NCBI GenBank assembly: GCA_003139735.1
Contig: PLGA01000286.1
Coordinates: forward strand, 1-9,585
DNA length: 9,585 bases
Direction: 5' to 3'
From: Bryobacterales bacterium
GTDB lineage: Bacteria; Acidobacteriota; Terriglobia; Bryobacterales; Bryobacteraceae
The notes beneath the pieces are model-generated. The model was not told the origin of the DNA. It was given only the letters and a program-made list of their open reading frames with translations, and ran no database searches. Position numbers and translations under genes: made by a program. The stretch's first letter is position 1, and every line of letters starts with the position of its first letter. This document shows positions 1-6,685 of this stretch, piece after piece.

Positions 1-518
1 TGCGCCTGTTGGAACGTCTGCGAGGGCGTCCATCCGTGGAGATTCACCTCATTCTGTCCCGCGCCGGCGAGAAGACGCTATTCCTCGAGACGGGGAAGAC
101 TGCGGCGGACGTCAGAAAGATGTCCGACTACTCGTATCCCCAGGAGGATATCGGCTGCCGGCTGGCCAGCGGTTCTTATCCCACCGACGCCATGGTGATC
201 GCCCCCTGCTCCATACACACCATGTCCGCCATTGCCCAAGGCATCAGTTCCAACCTCATGGTGCGCGCGGCGGACGTCGCCCTGAAGGAAAAACGGAAAC
301 TGATTTTACTCGTTCGGGAAAGTCCTTTCCATCTGGGACATTTGAAAAATATGACCACGCTGGCCGAAATAGGCGCCATAATCGCCCCCCCCATTCCCGG
401 CTTTTATAACAACCCCAAGACCGTCGAGGATATCGTCGATCAGAGCCTCGACCGCGTGCTGGACTTGATCGGATTGCCGGATCCGTCGATCCGCCGGTGG
501 GAAGGAGGCCCGCGATGA
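1..518 (+). CDS. ubiX: UbiX-family flavin prenyltransferase, 5'-truncated by window edge
   Basis: UbiX attaches a dimethylallyl group to FMN, giving the prenylated flavin used by UbiD-type decarboxylases. The reading frame is open to the window edge (first full codon at 3) and reads RLLERLRG, typical of the first helix after the missing GxSGASG nucleotide-binding loop, so the true start lies upstream and the TTG at 9 is not it. Visible family features are the APCSIHTMSAIAQGIS segment, NLMVRAADVALKE, and the LLVRESP and PPIPGFYNNP motifs. The active-site Lys, Arg-Glu and Tyr known from Pseudomonas UbiX are present with the same spacing (Lys ten residues before Arg, Tyr thirty after). About 20-25 residues are missing relative to the usual length of about 190-200. 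The TGA stop overlaps the pheA ATG, so the two are one transcription unit. Family assignment is firm; which UbiD partner it serves (quinone synthesis or other) is not visible. Confidence 0.93.
   Translation, partial: RLLERLRGRPSVEIHLILSRAGEKTLFLETGKTAADVRKMSDYSYPQEDIGCRLASGSYPTDAMVIAPCSIHTMSAIAQGISSNLMVRAADVALKEKRKLILLVRESPFHLGHLKNMTTLAEIGAIIAPPIPGFYNNPKTVEDIVDQSLDRVLDLIGLPDPSIRRWEGGPR
504..508 (+). promoter_or_regulatory. Shine-Dalgarno GGAGG for pheA
   Basis: GGAGG lies inside the last ubiX codons, 6 nt before the ATG at 515. It fixes the pheA start at 515 and not at the in-frame GTG at 497, and supports coupled translation through the ATGA overlap (515-518). Confidence 0.8.
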
Positions 519-1378
519 GCGCCCGGTCCGCGCGTACGGCGCCCGCGGCCTTCCAGGGAGAGCGCGGCGCATTCAGCGAAGAAGCCGCGCGCATCCTCCT
601 GGGCCCCGGCGCTCCCGTGTTGCCCTGCGTGCGATTTGAAGACCTGTTCCTATCCCTTAAGGATGGCCGCGCCGCTGCCGCCATAGTGCCTATCGAAAAC
701 ACCTTGGCCGGTTCCGTTCACGAGAACTACGACCACTTGCTGAATTTCGATTTCCCCATCGTAGCCGAAACCAACGTGCGCATTGTCCACAATTTAATCG
801 CCTTGAAAGGCGTTCCATTTTCAAAAGTGAAGCGCGTTTTTTCGCATCCCGTGGCGCTCAATCAATGTCTGAATTTCTTCACGCGAAACCCGGGCATCGA
901 GCGCATTCCTTTTTATGACACCGCCGGCAGCGTCAAAATGCTTGTGGAAGAACACCTTACCGATGCGGCGGGGATCGCCTCCTCAGTCGCCGCGGAAATC
1001 TATGGCGCCAGAATCCTTCGTAAATCGATTGAAGACGACCGCCAGAATTTTACCCGCTTTTTCCTGCTGCGCACCCCCGAATTCGCGCGCCGCCATCCCG
1101 TGCCCCCCGCAGCGCACGCGCATTGGAAAACTTCCCTGGTCTTCAGCACCCGCAACACTCCCGGCTCCCTTTTCCGGGCCCTGAGCGCCTTCGCCCTACG
1201 CGATCTGAACCTGGCCAAGATCGAATCGCGACCCTTGCGCGGTAAACCCTGGGAGTATCTCTTTTATGTGGACTTCCTAGGCCGCGTGGACACTCCCAAC
1301 GCTCGCAACGCGCTCAACCATCTCGCCGAATCGGCCGACTTTATGCGCGTTTTGGGCTGCTATCCCAAAGGCGCCTGA
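515..1378 (+). CDS. pheA: Prephenate dehydratase (monofunctional, with ACT domain)
   Basis: Converts prephenate to phenylpyruvate, the committed step to phenylalanine, in the cytoplasm. The 287-residue protein has no chorismate mutase domain. The catalytic domain spans about 12-190 and starts with FQGERGAFSEEAA; it contains VPIENTLAGSVHENYD (58-73), the FSHP motif (109-112) and the catalytic TRF motif at Thr180-Arg181-Phe182 within QNFTRFFLL. A C-terminal ACT domain (about 205-285) carries the ESRP motif (237-240) used in phenylalanine feedback inhibition. The usual GALV motif reads GSLF (217-220), so the allosteric site is present but slightly divergent. The start at ATG 515 is chosen for its GGAGG site and ATGA overlap with ubiX. 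Length fits the family (about 270-290). The neighbour gene suggests a unit devoted to chorismate-derived metabolism, but that is inference. Confidence 0.95.
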   Translation: MSARSARTAPAAFQGERGAFSEEAARILLGPGAPVLPCVRFEDLFLSLKDGRAAAAIVPIENTLAGSVHENYDHLLNFDFPIVAETNVRIVHNLIALKGVPFSKVKRVFSHPVALNQCLNFFTRNPGIERIPFYDTAGSVKMLVEEHLTDAAGIASSVAAEIYGARILRKSIEDDRQNFTRFFLLRTPEFARRHPVPPAAHAHWKTSLVFSTRNTPGSLFRALSAFALRDLNLAKIESRPLRGKPWEYLFYVDFLGRVDTPNARNALNHLAESADFMRVLGCYPKGA

Positions 1379-1420
1379 CCACCCTGGCGCAGCCGTTCCA
1401 GGCTGTCCGGCAGCCGGTGT

Positions 1421-1426
1421 TACAAT
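1421..1426 (+). promoter_or_regulatory. Putative -10 element TACAAT for NHL-repeat gene
   Basis: TACAAT lies 26 nt before the chosen ATG (1453), predicting a leader of about 20 nt that contains the purine-rich GAGAGAGG site (1441-1448). No convincing -35 hexamer is seen at the usual spacing. An in-frame GTG at 1438, 11 nt after the hexamer, is an alternative start. Confidence 0.45.
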
Positions 1427-1452
1427 TATCCATACTGGTGGAGAGAGGTTTC

Positions 1453-4140
1453 ATGCGCCCGTTGTCTGCCGCGATTTTCGCTTTGGTCATTTCGTCTTGC
1501 GCGTTTGGCCAAGCCTATACCGCCATTACGCTTGCCGGCACGTTCGGCTCTCCAGGCTACACCGGGGACACCGGATACGCCAACGCCGCCCAGCTCTACT
1601 TCCCCTGGGCCGTCGCCGTAGATGCCTCCGGCAACGTGTACATCGCCGACTCCTATAACAATGTCATCCGCGAGGTTACGGTTTCGAACGGGGCTATCAT
1701 CACCCTGGTGGGAAACGGCACGCCTGGCTTCAGCGGCGATGGCGGCGCCGCCGTTCTCGCCACGTTGAACGACCCCGCCGGCGTGGCCGTGGATTCCGTC
1801 GGCAATGTCTACATCGCCGACTGTTTTAACGAGCGCATCCGCATGTACTCCAACGTGGGCGCCACCGAATCGGCGGTCCTTACCCTGGCGGGAAACGGGA
1901 CGCCAGCATATAGCGGCGACAACGGCCCCGCCGCTAACTCCCAGTTGTTCAGTCCCGAAGGCCTCGCCGTGGATTCCGCCGGCAATCTGTATATCGCCGA
2001 CTCCCAGAACTATCGCGTCCGCAAGATCTCGAAGGGCGTGATCACCACCGTGGCGGGAAACGGAACGCCGGGCTATAGCGGCGACAACGGCCCGGCCACC
2101 AGCGCCCAGTTGAGGGCCGTGTACAGCGTGGCCGTGGATTCCGCCGGCAACCTGTACATCGCCGATACCGATAACAACGCCATCCGCAAGGTTTCGAACG
2201 GGGTCATCACCACAGTGGTGGGAACAGGGGGGAAGAGCGGCTACACCGGCGACAACGGCCCTGCCGCCAGCGCCCGGTTGTACGGTCCTACCAGCGTCGC
2301 CGTGGATTCCGCCGGCAACCTCTACATCGCCGATTTGTTCAACAACGCGGTCCGCAAGGTCTCGAATGGGGTGATCACTACCATCGCGGGCAGTGGAGGC
2401 GGCTTGACCGGAGGCGGGCCGGTTAACGGCATCTTGTTGAACTCTGCCAACGGCGTTGCCGTGGATGCCTACGGAAACGTCTACATCGCCGATACCGATA
2501 ATCAGCGCATTCTGGAGTTGACTCCCCCCGCGCCGTCGATCACCAGCCTGGTCCCGAGTTCGGCCTATGAGTTCGGTCAACCCTTTACGCTGACGGTGAA
2601 CGGAACGGGTTTTCTGGCCGGAGCGTCAGTCAAATGGAACGGCACGGCGCTAGCCACGGCGCTCGTGAGCGGGACGCAATTGACGGCCACCGTGCCGGCC
2701 AGTCTGCTCACCTCGCTCGGGTCGGCGACCATCACGGAAGTAAATCCGGGCGGAGCGGCGTCGAATGCGCTCTCCTTCAGCGTCGGCATCCCGCCCCTGG
2801 TGGTCACGGCTTCGTCCTTGCCCGCCGGCACGGTTGGAACGGCCTACCTGCAAACCCTTTCGGCTACAGGTGGAACCCCTCCCTACCACAACTGGGTTCT
2901 CAGTTCGGGATCGTTGCCTCCGGGCCTTACGCTCGACGGTAACGCCGGAACCATCGGCGGCGTGCCTGCTTCAGCCGCCGGCAGCCCCTACGCCTTCACC
3001 GTCATGGTGAAGGACAGCGCGGGCGCCGTTTCGACCGGGAGTTTTTCGATCTCCATCAGCCAGCCTGCCGCCTTGACGATTACCACCGCATCGCCGCTGC
3101 CGGCCGGCGCCGTTGGCGTTCCTTACTACCAGGTCTTCATGGTCACCGGCGGGACTGCGCCGTACACGAACTGGGGTATCACCGCCGGCAGTCTCCCTCC
3201 TGGAACCGGCCTGATTCTTGAGGGGCAATGCAGCCTCCCGTCAGCGACCGGTAGCTGCACCTCCATGGCGGGTGCTAGCGGCACGCCCACCGCGGCCGGC
3301 ACATTCACCTTCACCGTCCAGGCCATCGACTCCGCCAACGCCACCGCCACGAAGCAATTCAGCCTCACCATCAATCCTGTCGGCACGGCGAGCATTTACG
3401 CCGGCGGCATCGTGAATTCCGCCAGCTACGCCGGAGGCGGCGTGTCCCCGGGTGAAGTCGTCACGATTTTCGGTTCCGGACTGGGTCCCAACACGCTGGC
3501 CGGCTTGCAAGTGAACAACGGCGCTGTCTCGACGAACCTCGCCAGCGTGCAAGTGATGTTCGATGGCTTCGCGGCGCCGCTTGTGTATGCGGAGTCCGAC
3601 CAGGTGGCCGCGGTGGTCCCCTACGAGGTCGCCGGCGAAACCTCGACCAAGGTTCAGGTGTCCTACCAGGGCCAGAACTCGAATACTCTGACCGTTCCGG
3701 TGGTCGCGGCGGCTCCGGGTATTTTCACGCTCGATTATTCCGGGATGGGACCGGGAACGGTTCTGAACCAGGATGGAACGGTCAACTCTCCGGCCAACCC
3801 GGCGGCAGGTGGATCTCTTATTTACGTGTATGCCACCGGCGAGGGCCAAACCAGCCCCGGGGGCGTAGACGGCCAGTTGGATGGATCGCCCGCGCCCAAG
3901 CCAGTCCAGGCCGTGACGGCCACCATCGGCGGAGTGAACGCCACGGTCGAATCCGCGGGAGGCGTGACGGGCGCCGTGGCGGGGATTATCGAGGTCGTTT
4001 TGCAGGTTCCAACCACGTCGGCATCGAATGCGGCGCCGCTCCTGCTGAATATCGGCGGGGCCACCAGCCATGCGGGCGTGACCATCGCAATCAAAGCTCT
4101 GGTGCGGGCAGGGTCGTCGGAGCGCGAAAACAACCAGTAG
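1453..4140 (+). CDS. Secreted NHL-repeat / IPT-TIG / Ig-like protein with C-terminal TIGR03437 domain
   Basis: An 895-residue exported protein of unknown ligand. The ATG at 1453 follows GAGAGAGG and begins a signal peptide ([16 protein letters not shown]). Cleavage may follow FGQA; ISSC also fits a lipobox, so a lipoprotein is possible. Residues about 25-350 form six NHL repeats, each with AVDxxGNxYIADxxN (first-codon positions 1615, 1786, 1966, 2131, 2299, 2458) and linkers such as [14 protein letters not shown]; six is the classic NHL propeller number. An IPT/TIG domain follows (about 360-445), then two putative Ig-like He_PIG domains (about 447-536 and 540-642) with SLPPGL-type motifs. The second holds a loop with Cys593 and Cys602, a plausible disulfide. 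Residues about 646-880 match the Solibacter-expanded TIGR03437 domain ([34 protein letters not shown]). Likely a cell-surface binding protein; no enzymatic residues are recognised. It stands alone between an operon end and the convergent rsmE. Confidence 0.9.
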   Translation: MRPLSAAIFALVISSCAFGQAYTAITLAGTFGSPGYTGDTGYANAAQLYFPWAVAVDASGNVYIADSYNNVIREVTVSNGAIITLVGNGTPGFSGDGGAAVLATLNDPAGVAVDSVGNVYIADCFNERIRMYSNVGATESAVLTLAGNGTPAYSGDNGPAANSQLFSPEGLAVDSAGNLYIADSQNYRVRKISKGVITTVAGNGTPGYSGDNGPATSAQLRAVYSVAVDSAGNLYIADTDNNAIRKVSNGVITTVVGTGGKSGYTGDNGPAASARLYGPTSVAVDSAGNLYIADLFNNAVRKVSNGVITTIAGSGGGLTGGGPVNGILLNSANGVAVDAYGNVYIADTDNQRILELTPPAPSITSLVPSSAYEFGQPFTLTVNGTGFLAGASVKWNGTALATALVSGTQLTATVPASLLTSLGSATITEVNPGGAASNALSFSVGIPPLVVTASSLPAGTVGTAYLQTLSATGGTPPYHNWVLSSGSLPPGLTLDGNAGTIGGVPASAAGSPYAFTVMVKDSAGAVSTGSFSISISQPAALTITTASPLPAGAVGVPYYQVFMVTGGTAPYTNWGITAGSLPPGTGLILEGQCSLPSATGSCTSMAGASGTPTAAGTFTFTVQAIDSANATATKQFSLTINPVGTASIYAGGIVNSASYAGGGVSPGEVVTIFGSGLGPNTLAGLQVNNGAVSTNLASVQVMFDGFAAPLVYAESDQVAAVVPYEVAGETSTKVQVSYQGQNSNTLTVPVVAAAPGIFTLDYSGMGPGTVLNQDGTVNSPANPAAGGSLIYVYATGEGQTSPGGVDGQLDGSPAPKPVQAVTATIGGVNATVESAGGVTGAVAGIIEVVLQVPTTSASNAAPLLLNIGGATSHAGVTIAIKALVRAGSSERENNQ
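1615..2493 (+). repeat. Six in-gene NHL-encoding DNA repeats, period about 159-180 bp
   Basis: The 36-nt core encoding AVDxxGNxYIAD recurs at 1615, 1786, 1966, 2131, 2299 and 2458, spacings 171, 180, 165, 168 and 159 bp. Cores three to five share nearly identical DNA (gccgtggattccgccggcaa), while the first and last differ more. This suggests recent internal duplication or gene conversion among the central repeats. Confidence 0.85.
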
Positions 4141-4160
4141 GGGTCGGGCATGCCCGACCC
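4141..4160. repeat. Perfect 20-bp palindrome between convergent genes
   Basis: GGGTCGGGCATGCCCGACCC is its own reverse complement. It abuts the NHL stop codon (4138-4140) and lies 17 bp from the rsmE stop (4177-4179). As RNA it can form an 8-bp GC-rich stem with a CATG loop on either strand. There is no U-run directly after it on the plus strand; on the minus strand a weak TTGTTTT follows about 8 nt later. It may act as a bidirectional terminator or be a REP-like dispersed element. Confidence 0.75.
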
Positions 4161-4176
4161 GCGCGCGGTCGAAAAC

Positions 4177-4896
4177 CTACCCCATCCAGCCGTTTGCGAT
4201 CACCGCCACCGCAGCCATGGCGGCGGTTTCCGCGCGCAGCACCAGCGGGCCTAGCGAGGCCGGGCGCCAACCGGCCGCCGCGGCTGCCTCGCGCTCCGCC
4301 GCTGTCCAGCCGCCTTCCGGTCCGGTCAGCAGCGCCACCCGATCCGTGGCGGCCCTGTTCGAGGGCAGCAGCCGCAAGAGCGGGGGCGCTACGCTTTCCT
4401 CCAGGAAATACCGGCAATCGGCCTCCACCGCCAGCGACTGCTGGAAGCCGGCGGCCTCGGCGATCTCCGGAGCGGACACGCGCCGCGCCTGCTGGCTGCT
4501 TTCGCGCGCGATCCGCTCCCACCGCTCGCGCCGTTTGCGAGAAGCTTCGAGCAACCCTTTCTCAACCTTCGCCGTTTCCACCGGAAGGATGCGTTCGACG
4601 CCCAGTTCCGTGGCCTTCTCCACCATCCACTCAAAGCGGTCGAACTTGACCAGCGCGGCGCACAAGGCGATGCGCACGGGCAGTGCGGGCGAATCCACCG
4701 GCGCCACCACGCGGAAGACCACGCGGTCCCCGCGCGCCTCCTCGATTTCGGCCAGGTACGCCTGCCGGCTATCGGAAATCTCATACTGCCGGCCCGCCTC
4801 GGCGCGCAGCACGCGCGTCAAATGCAGCGCGTCGTCGCCGCGCAATTCCGCCGCGCCGCCTTCGATGGCGTCCACAAAAAACCGTCGCCGGGACAA
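4177..4896 (-). CDS. rsmE: 16S rRNA (uracil(1498)-N(3))-methyltransferase RsmE
   Basis: Methylates N3 of U1498 in helix 44 of 16S rRNA, using S-adenosylmethionine. The 239-residue protein has an N-terminal PUA-like RNA-binding region (about 1-70, with HLTRVLR at 25-31) and a SPOUT-type knotted methyltransferase domain (about 72-239). Diagnostic motifs are KFDRFEWMVEKATELGVERI (84-103), RWERIARESSQQARR (125-139), GPEGGW (192-197) and LGPLVLRAETA (215-225), the last two forming the knot and SAM site. Length fits the family. The start is the TTG at 4896-4894: it gives the expected N-terminus (MSRRRFFVD), no ATG is available nearby, and a TAGAAT hexamer ends 6 nt before it. There is no Shine-Dalgarno sequence, so the mRNA is predicted leaderless. 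The PrmA gene that often precedes rsmE elsewhere is not here; the gene stands alone. Confidence 0.95.
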   Translation of the reverse strand: MSRRRFFVDAIEGGAAELRGDDALHLTRVLRAEAGRQYEISDSRQAYLAEIEEARGDRVVFRVVAPVDSPALPVRIALCAALVKFDRFEWMVEKATELGVERILPVETAKVEKGLLEASRKRRERWERIARESSQQARRVSAPEIAEAAGFQQSLAVEADCRYFLEESVAPPLLRLLPSNRAATDRVALLTGPEGGWTAAEREAAAAAGWRPASLGPLVLRAETAAMAAVAVIANGWMG

Positions 4897-4902
4897 GCCA
4901 CC

Positions 4903-4908
4903 ATTCTA
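4903..4908 (-). promoter_or_regulatory. Putative -10 element TAGAAT for rsmE (leaderless layout)
   Basis: On the minus strand TAGAAT is followed by six bases (ggtggc) and the TTG start codon. With the usual 6-7 nt between -10 and the transcription start, the mRNA would begin at or next to the start codon. No good -35 is seen 15-19 nt upstream. Confidence 0.5.
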
Positions 4909-4921
4909 GCCGCTTGGCATT

Positions 4922-5087
4922 ACCGCCGAGACGGTCCCGCCTGGGCAGTAGGCGCCCAGACGCTGAATTTGGAAGGAATCTTCGCGTCCTCGGCTTGCTC
5001 GGCGCTCGAACCAAAGGAAGAACGGCAATGGACATGCGCTCGGAGTTCCATATTTGGTTTTTCTCAGCGTCTCTCCGTCTCGGCGGT
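4922..5087. repeat. Long nested inverted repeat in intergenic region
   Basis: The 224-bp gap between rsmE and the aminotransferase contains arms that pair in nested order: 4922-4934 with 5075-5087 (13 bp, perfect), 4958-4966 with 5064-5072 (9 bp, perfect), and 5009-5015 with 5053-5059 (7 bp, perfect). A local hairpin (4941-4946 with 4954-4959, 6 bp) sits in the left arm as a 23-nt insertion relative to the right arm. The whole could fold as a long cruciform or RNA hairpin. It could be a MITE-like or REP-like element, or two inverted copies of a short dispersed repeat. No transposase is nearby. A 27-codon ORF inside (5028-5110) is not convincing. Confidence 0.6.
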
Positions 5088-5108
5088 GGAACGCCTTTTG
5101 CCGCGCGA

Positions 5109-5114
5109 TAGAAT
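5109..5114 (+). promoter_or_regulatory. Putative -10 element TAGAAT for aminotransferase gene (leaderless layout)
   Basis: TAGAAT is followed by six bases (agcttc) and the GTG start at 5121, the same arrangement as at rsmE, the 48-codon ORF and the GAF gene. No Shine-Dalgarno sequence is present and only a poor -35 candidate lies around 5087. Confidence 0.5.
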
Positions 5115-5120
5115 AGCTTC

Positions 5121-5996
5121 GTGATTCATCGTTACGTTCTTCATAACAACGACATTTGCGAGGCCTCCGAACGAAACCTGTCTCCCGGGCAGATCGGGCT
5201 GCTCAGCGGATGGGGCGTGTTCAGCACCCTGCGCGTCGCCGAAGGAGTGCTCTTCGCCTTCGAGCGCCATTGGGCACGCATTACGCGGGATGCGGCCGCA
5301 TTCCACGTGCCGATCCCCGACAATCCGGAATGCCTTCGGCGCAGGCTGCTGGATCTGGTCGCCGCCAACCAGGCTTACAACTCCACTCTGCGCCTGGTCG
5401 TCGTCCGCAATGGAGGCGGGATGTGGGCCGGTCCGACGACTGGCCAAGCCTTCGACGTAATCGCCCTCACGACCGATTCCAAACAGTGGGGCGACGGCGT
5501 GAAACTGACCTATGTGGAGCAGGCCCGCCATGCGGCCTGCCCTTTCGCCGGGAACAAGGTCCTGTCGTGGGCCATGAATCTCACCTGGTTGGAATCGGCG
5601 CAGGCTCGCGGCTTCGATGAAGTGATCCTGCTGAACGAGCGCGGCGAGGTGGCCGAATGCACCTCGGCCAACATCTTCGCCACCAGGGGGAACCAGGTGT
5701 GGACGCCGCCGCTGAGCTCGGGCTGCCTTCCGGGGATTACTCGACAGGTGGTATTGGAGGAAACCAGCTCGTCCGGCGTCCGCGTCGTGGAGAAACCGCT
5801 GACCCCGGCGGAGCTCGAATCGTCCGACGAGGTTTTCATCACCTCCACCACGCGCAATCTGCTGCCCGTGCTGGAGATCGAGGGCCGCAAGATGGGCCGC
5901 GCCGATGAGGCGCGTCAAGCCTTGGAGAAGGCCTTCTCGGAGTACGTTCGCCGCTATATCGCCGAGCGCCAGCCTCAGCCTACTGTGGAGGCTTGA
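5121..5996 (+). CDS. Class IV PLP-dependent aminotransferase / aminodeoxychorismate lyase-like protein
   Basis: A 291-residue fold-type IV PLP enzyme (family of branched-chain aminotransferase IlvE, D-amino acid aminotransferase and aminodeoxychorismate lyase PabC). Seen motifs: LLSGWGVFSTLRV near the N-terminus (27-39), FERHWARI (47-54), the PLP lysine Lys146 in GNKVLSWAMNL, GFDEVILLNERGEVAECTSANIF (164-186, with Glu179), a TP pair (195-196) and GCLPGITR (201-208), which binds the cofactor phosphate. These are the standard family landmarks, so the enzyme should be active; the substrate cannot be told from the sequence. The start is GTG 5121: it gives a full-length N-terminus (MIHRYVLHNN) and sits 6 nt after a TAGAAT hexamer without a Shine-Dalgarno site. 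The 3' end overlaps the convergent exported-protein gene by 17 bp. Branched-chain aminotransferases normally keep a longer N-terminus, so a PabC- or D-AAT-like role is somewhat more likely. Confidence 0.88.
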   Translation: MIHRYVLHNNDICEASERNLSPGQIGLLSGWGVFSTLRVAEGVLFAFERHWARITRDAAAFHVPIPDNPECLRRRLLDLVAANQAYNSTLRLVVVRNGGGMWAGPTTGQAFDVIALTTDSKQWGDGVKLTYVEQARHAACPFAGNKVLSWAMNLTWLESAQARGFDEVILLNERGEVAECTSANIFATRGNQVWTPPLSSGCLPGITRQVVLEETSSSGVRVVEKPLTPAELESSDEVFITSTTRNLLPVLEIEGRKMGRADEARQALEKAFSEYVRRYIAERQPQPTVEA

Positions 5997-6402
5997 CAGG
6001 TTCCAAGCGCTGGAGCAAATCCCGGGCGTTGAGCCGCGTAGTACCGTCGGTCGCATGCTCCGCAACAATATCCAGCAGCAGTAGCGCCGCACGGGGCTCC
6101 TTGTTCCGGTCGATCAGCACAGACGACGGCGGCGACGAGAACGCGTACCCCAAAGTCTTCAGCACCACTTGGGCAACGTCAGGGTTGTCCAGGTCGCTCA
6201 ACCTCAAGCTACGCATCAGCGCGCTGGCCGCGCAATCGCCGAGGGCTCTGGTACGCTGTACGGTGGCGCCAAAGGCGAAGGCGACCCTGGGCTGCTTCAG
6301 GACCTGCCGGACGATGTCGTCAGCATCGGGCGGGCAGACCTGGGCCGCTGCGGTGACGGACATGGCCGCCACGAACGTGACGACTCGAAATGCGGCTTTC
6401 AT
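5980..6402 (-). CDS. Small exported hypothetical protein, helical
   Basis: A 140-residue protein that I do not recognise. Residues 1-20 form a clear signal peptide (MKAAFRVVTFVAAMSVTAAA, cleavage before QVC). The mature part has two cysteines (Cys23, Cys57) that could form a disulfide, and a run of amphipathic helix-like segments (DDIVRQVLKQ, GDCAASALMRSL, DVAQVVLKTLGYAF, EPRAALLLLDIVAEHA, LNARDLLQRL), which faintly recalls HEAT-type helical repeats; that is inference. The start is supported by AAGGAGG (6412-6418, 9 nt upstream) and by an ATGA overlap with the stop of the 43-codon ORF, so it is the last gene of a three-gene unit. Its 3' end overlaps the tail of the convergent aminotransferase gene by 17 bp. 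Probably periplasmic. Confidence 0.75.
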   Translation of the reverse strand: MKAAFRVVTFVAAMSVTAAAQVCPPDADDIVRQVLKQPRVAFAFGATVQRTRALGDCAASALMRSLRLSDLDNPDVAQVVLKTLGYAFSSPPSSVLIDRNKEPRAALLLLDIVAEHATDGTTRLNARDLLQRLEPVKPPQ

Positions 6403-6530
6403 CGATTTCCACCTCCTTGCGACGGCGGTTGCCGCGGCGGCGGAGCCACGGGCTTCGGGACAGTTCCATCAACCTGATCCGCGAAGTGGCGGAGAGCCTC
6501 AGCATAAGCGCGAGCATCGGTGGTGGTCAT
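6399..6530 (-). CDS. 43-residue small protein with proline-rich tail
   Basis: Not recognised as a known family. It has an N-terminal helix-like part (MTTTDARAYAEALRHFADQV) and a Pro/Gly-rich tail (PKPVAPPPRQPPSQGGGNR). No signal peptide or membrane segment. The ATG at 6530 has a strong GGAGG site (6536-6540) 5 nt upstream, its start overlaps the stop of the 48-codon ORF as ATGA (6527-6530), and its own stop overlaps the next start as ATGA (6399-6402). The double overlap and good ribosome binding site argue strongly that it is translated. A longer reading frame extends upstream to 6962 but has no ribosome site there and reads as non-coding. Confidence 0.7.
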   Translation of the reverse strand: MTTTDARAYAEALRHFADQVDGTVPKPVAPPPRQPPSQGGGNR

Positions 6531-6673
6531 GATTGCCTCCGAGCGGGTGACGCGAAACCTAATGTATACCGGCCGTCGGTGTGGCTGAATTCGCTCAACT
6601 CCATCCCAAAACCGGGATCGCGCGGGTCGTTTGGATCCCACGGCACGCTGGTGTCCCAAGTAACGCCGGGCAT
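6527..6673 (-). CDS. 48-residue small protein, first gene of micro-operon
   Basis: An unrecognised short protein, acidic and aromatic in its first part (MPGVTWDTSVPWDPNDPRDP) and ending in SPARRQS; no signal peptide. The ATG at 6673 lies exactly 6 nt after a TAGAAT hexamer, the layout shared with rsmE, the aminotransferase and the GAF gene, and the in-frame TAG within that hexamer means no upstream start exists. The TGA stop overlaps the ATG of the 43-codon gene as ATGA. About two thirds of codons end in G or C, compatible with but not proof of coding. The two independent boundary signals are the main support. It could alternatively be a leader peptide that couples translation of the downstream genes. 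Confidence 0.55.
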   Translation of the reverse strand: MPGVTWDTSVPWDPNDPRDPGFGMELSEFSHTDGRYTLGFASPARRQS

Positions 6674-6679
6674 GGGTGA

Positions 6680-6685
6680 ATTCTA
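6680..6685 (-). promoter_or_regulatory. Putative -10 element TAGAAT for micro-operon (leaderless layout)
   Basis: TAGAAT on the minus strand, then six bases (tcaccc), then the ATG at 6673. No Shine-Dalgarno site lies between, as expected if the transcript starts at the ATG. Confidence 0.5.

Noticed and set aside
1390..1405. Small CAGCC/GGCTG hairpin after pheA as terminator
   Set aside because: Only a 5-bp stem and no T-run after it.
1426..1434. TTATCCATA, a near match to a DnaA box before the NHL gene
   Set aside because: One isolated imperfect match overlapping a promoter-like hexamer; no origin features around it.
5028..5110. 27-codon plus-strand ORF with a GGAAG sequence upstream, ending inside the aminotransferase promoter
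   Set aside because: It is largely made of the dispersed-repeat-like motif and the inverted-repeat arm, so the open frame is probably incidental; a leader peptide cannot be excluded.
5064..6092. Long minus-strand frame opposite the aminotransferase
   Set aside because: It is the antisense shadow of a gene with complete fold-type IV PLP motifs.
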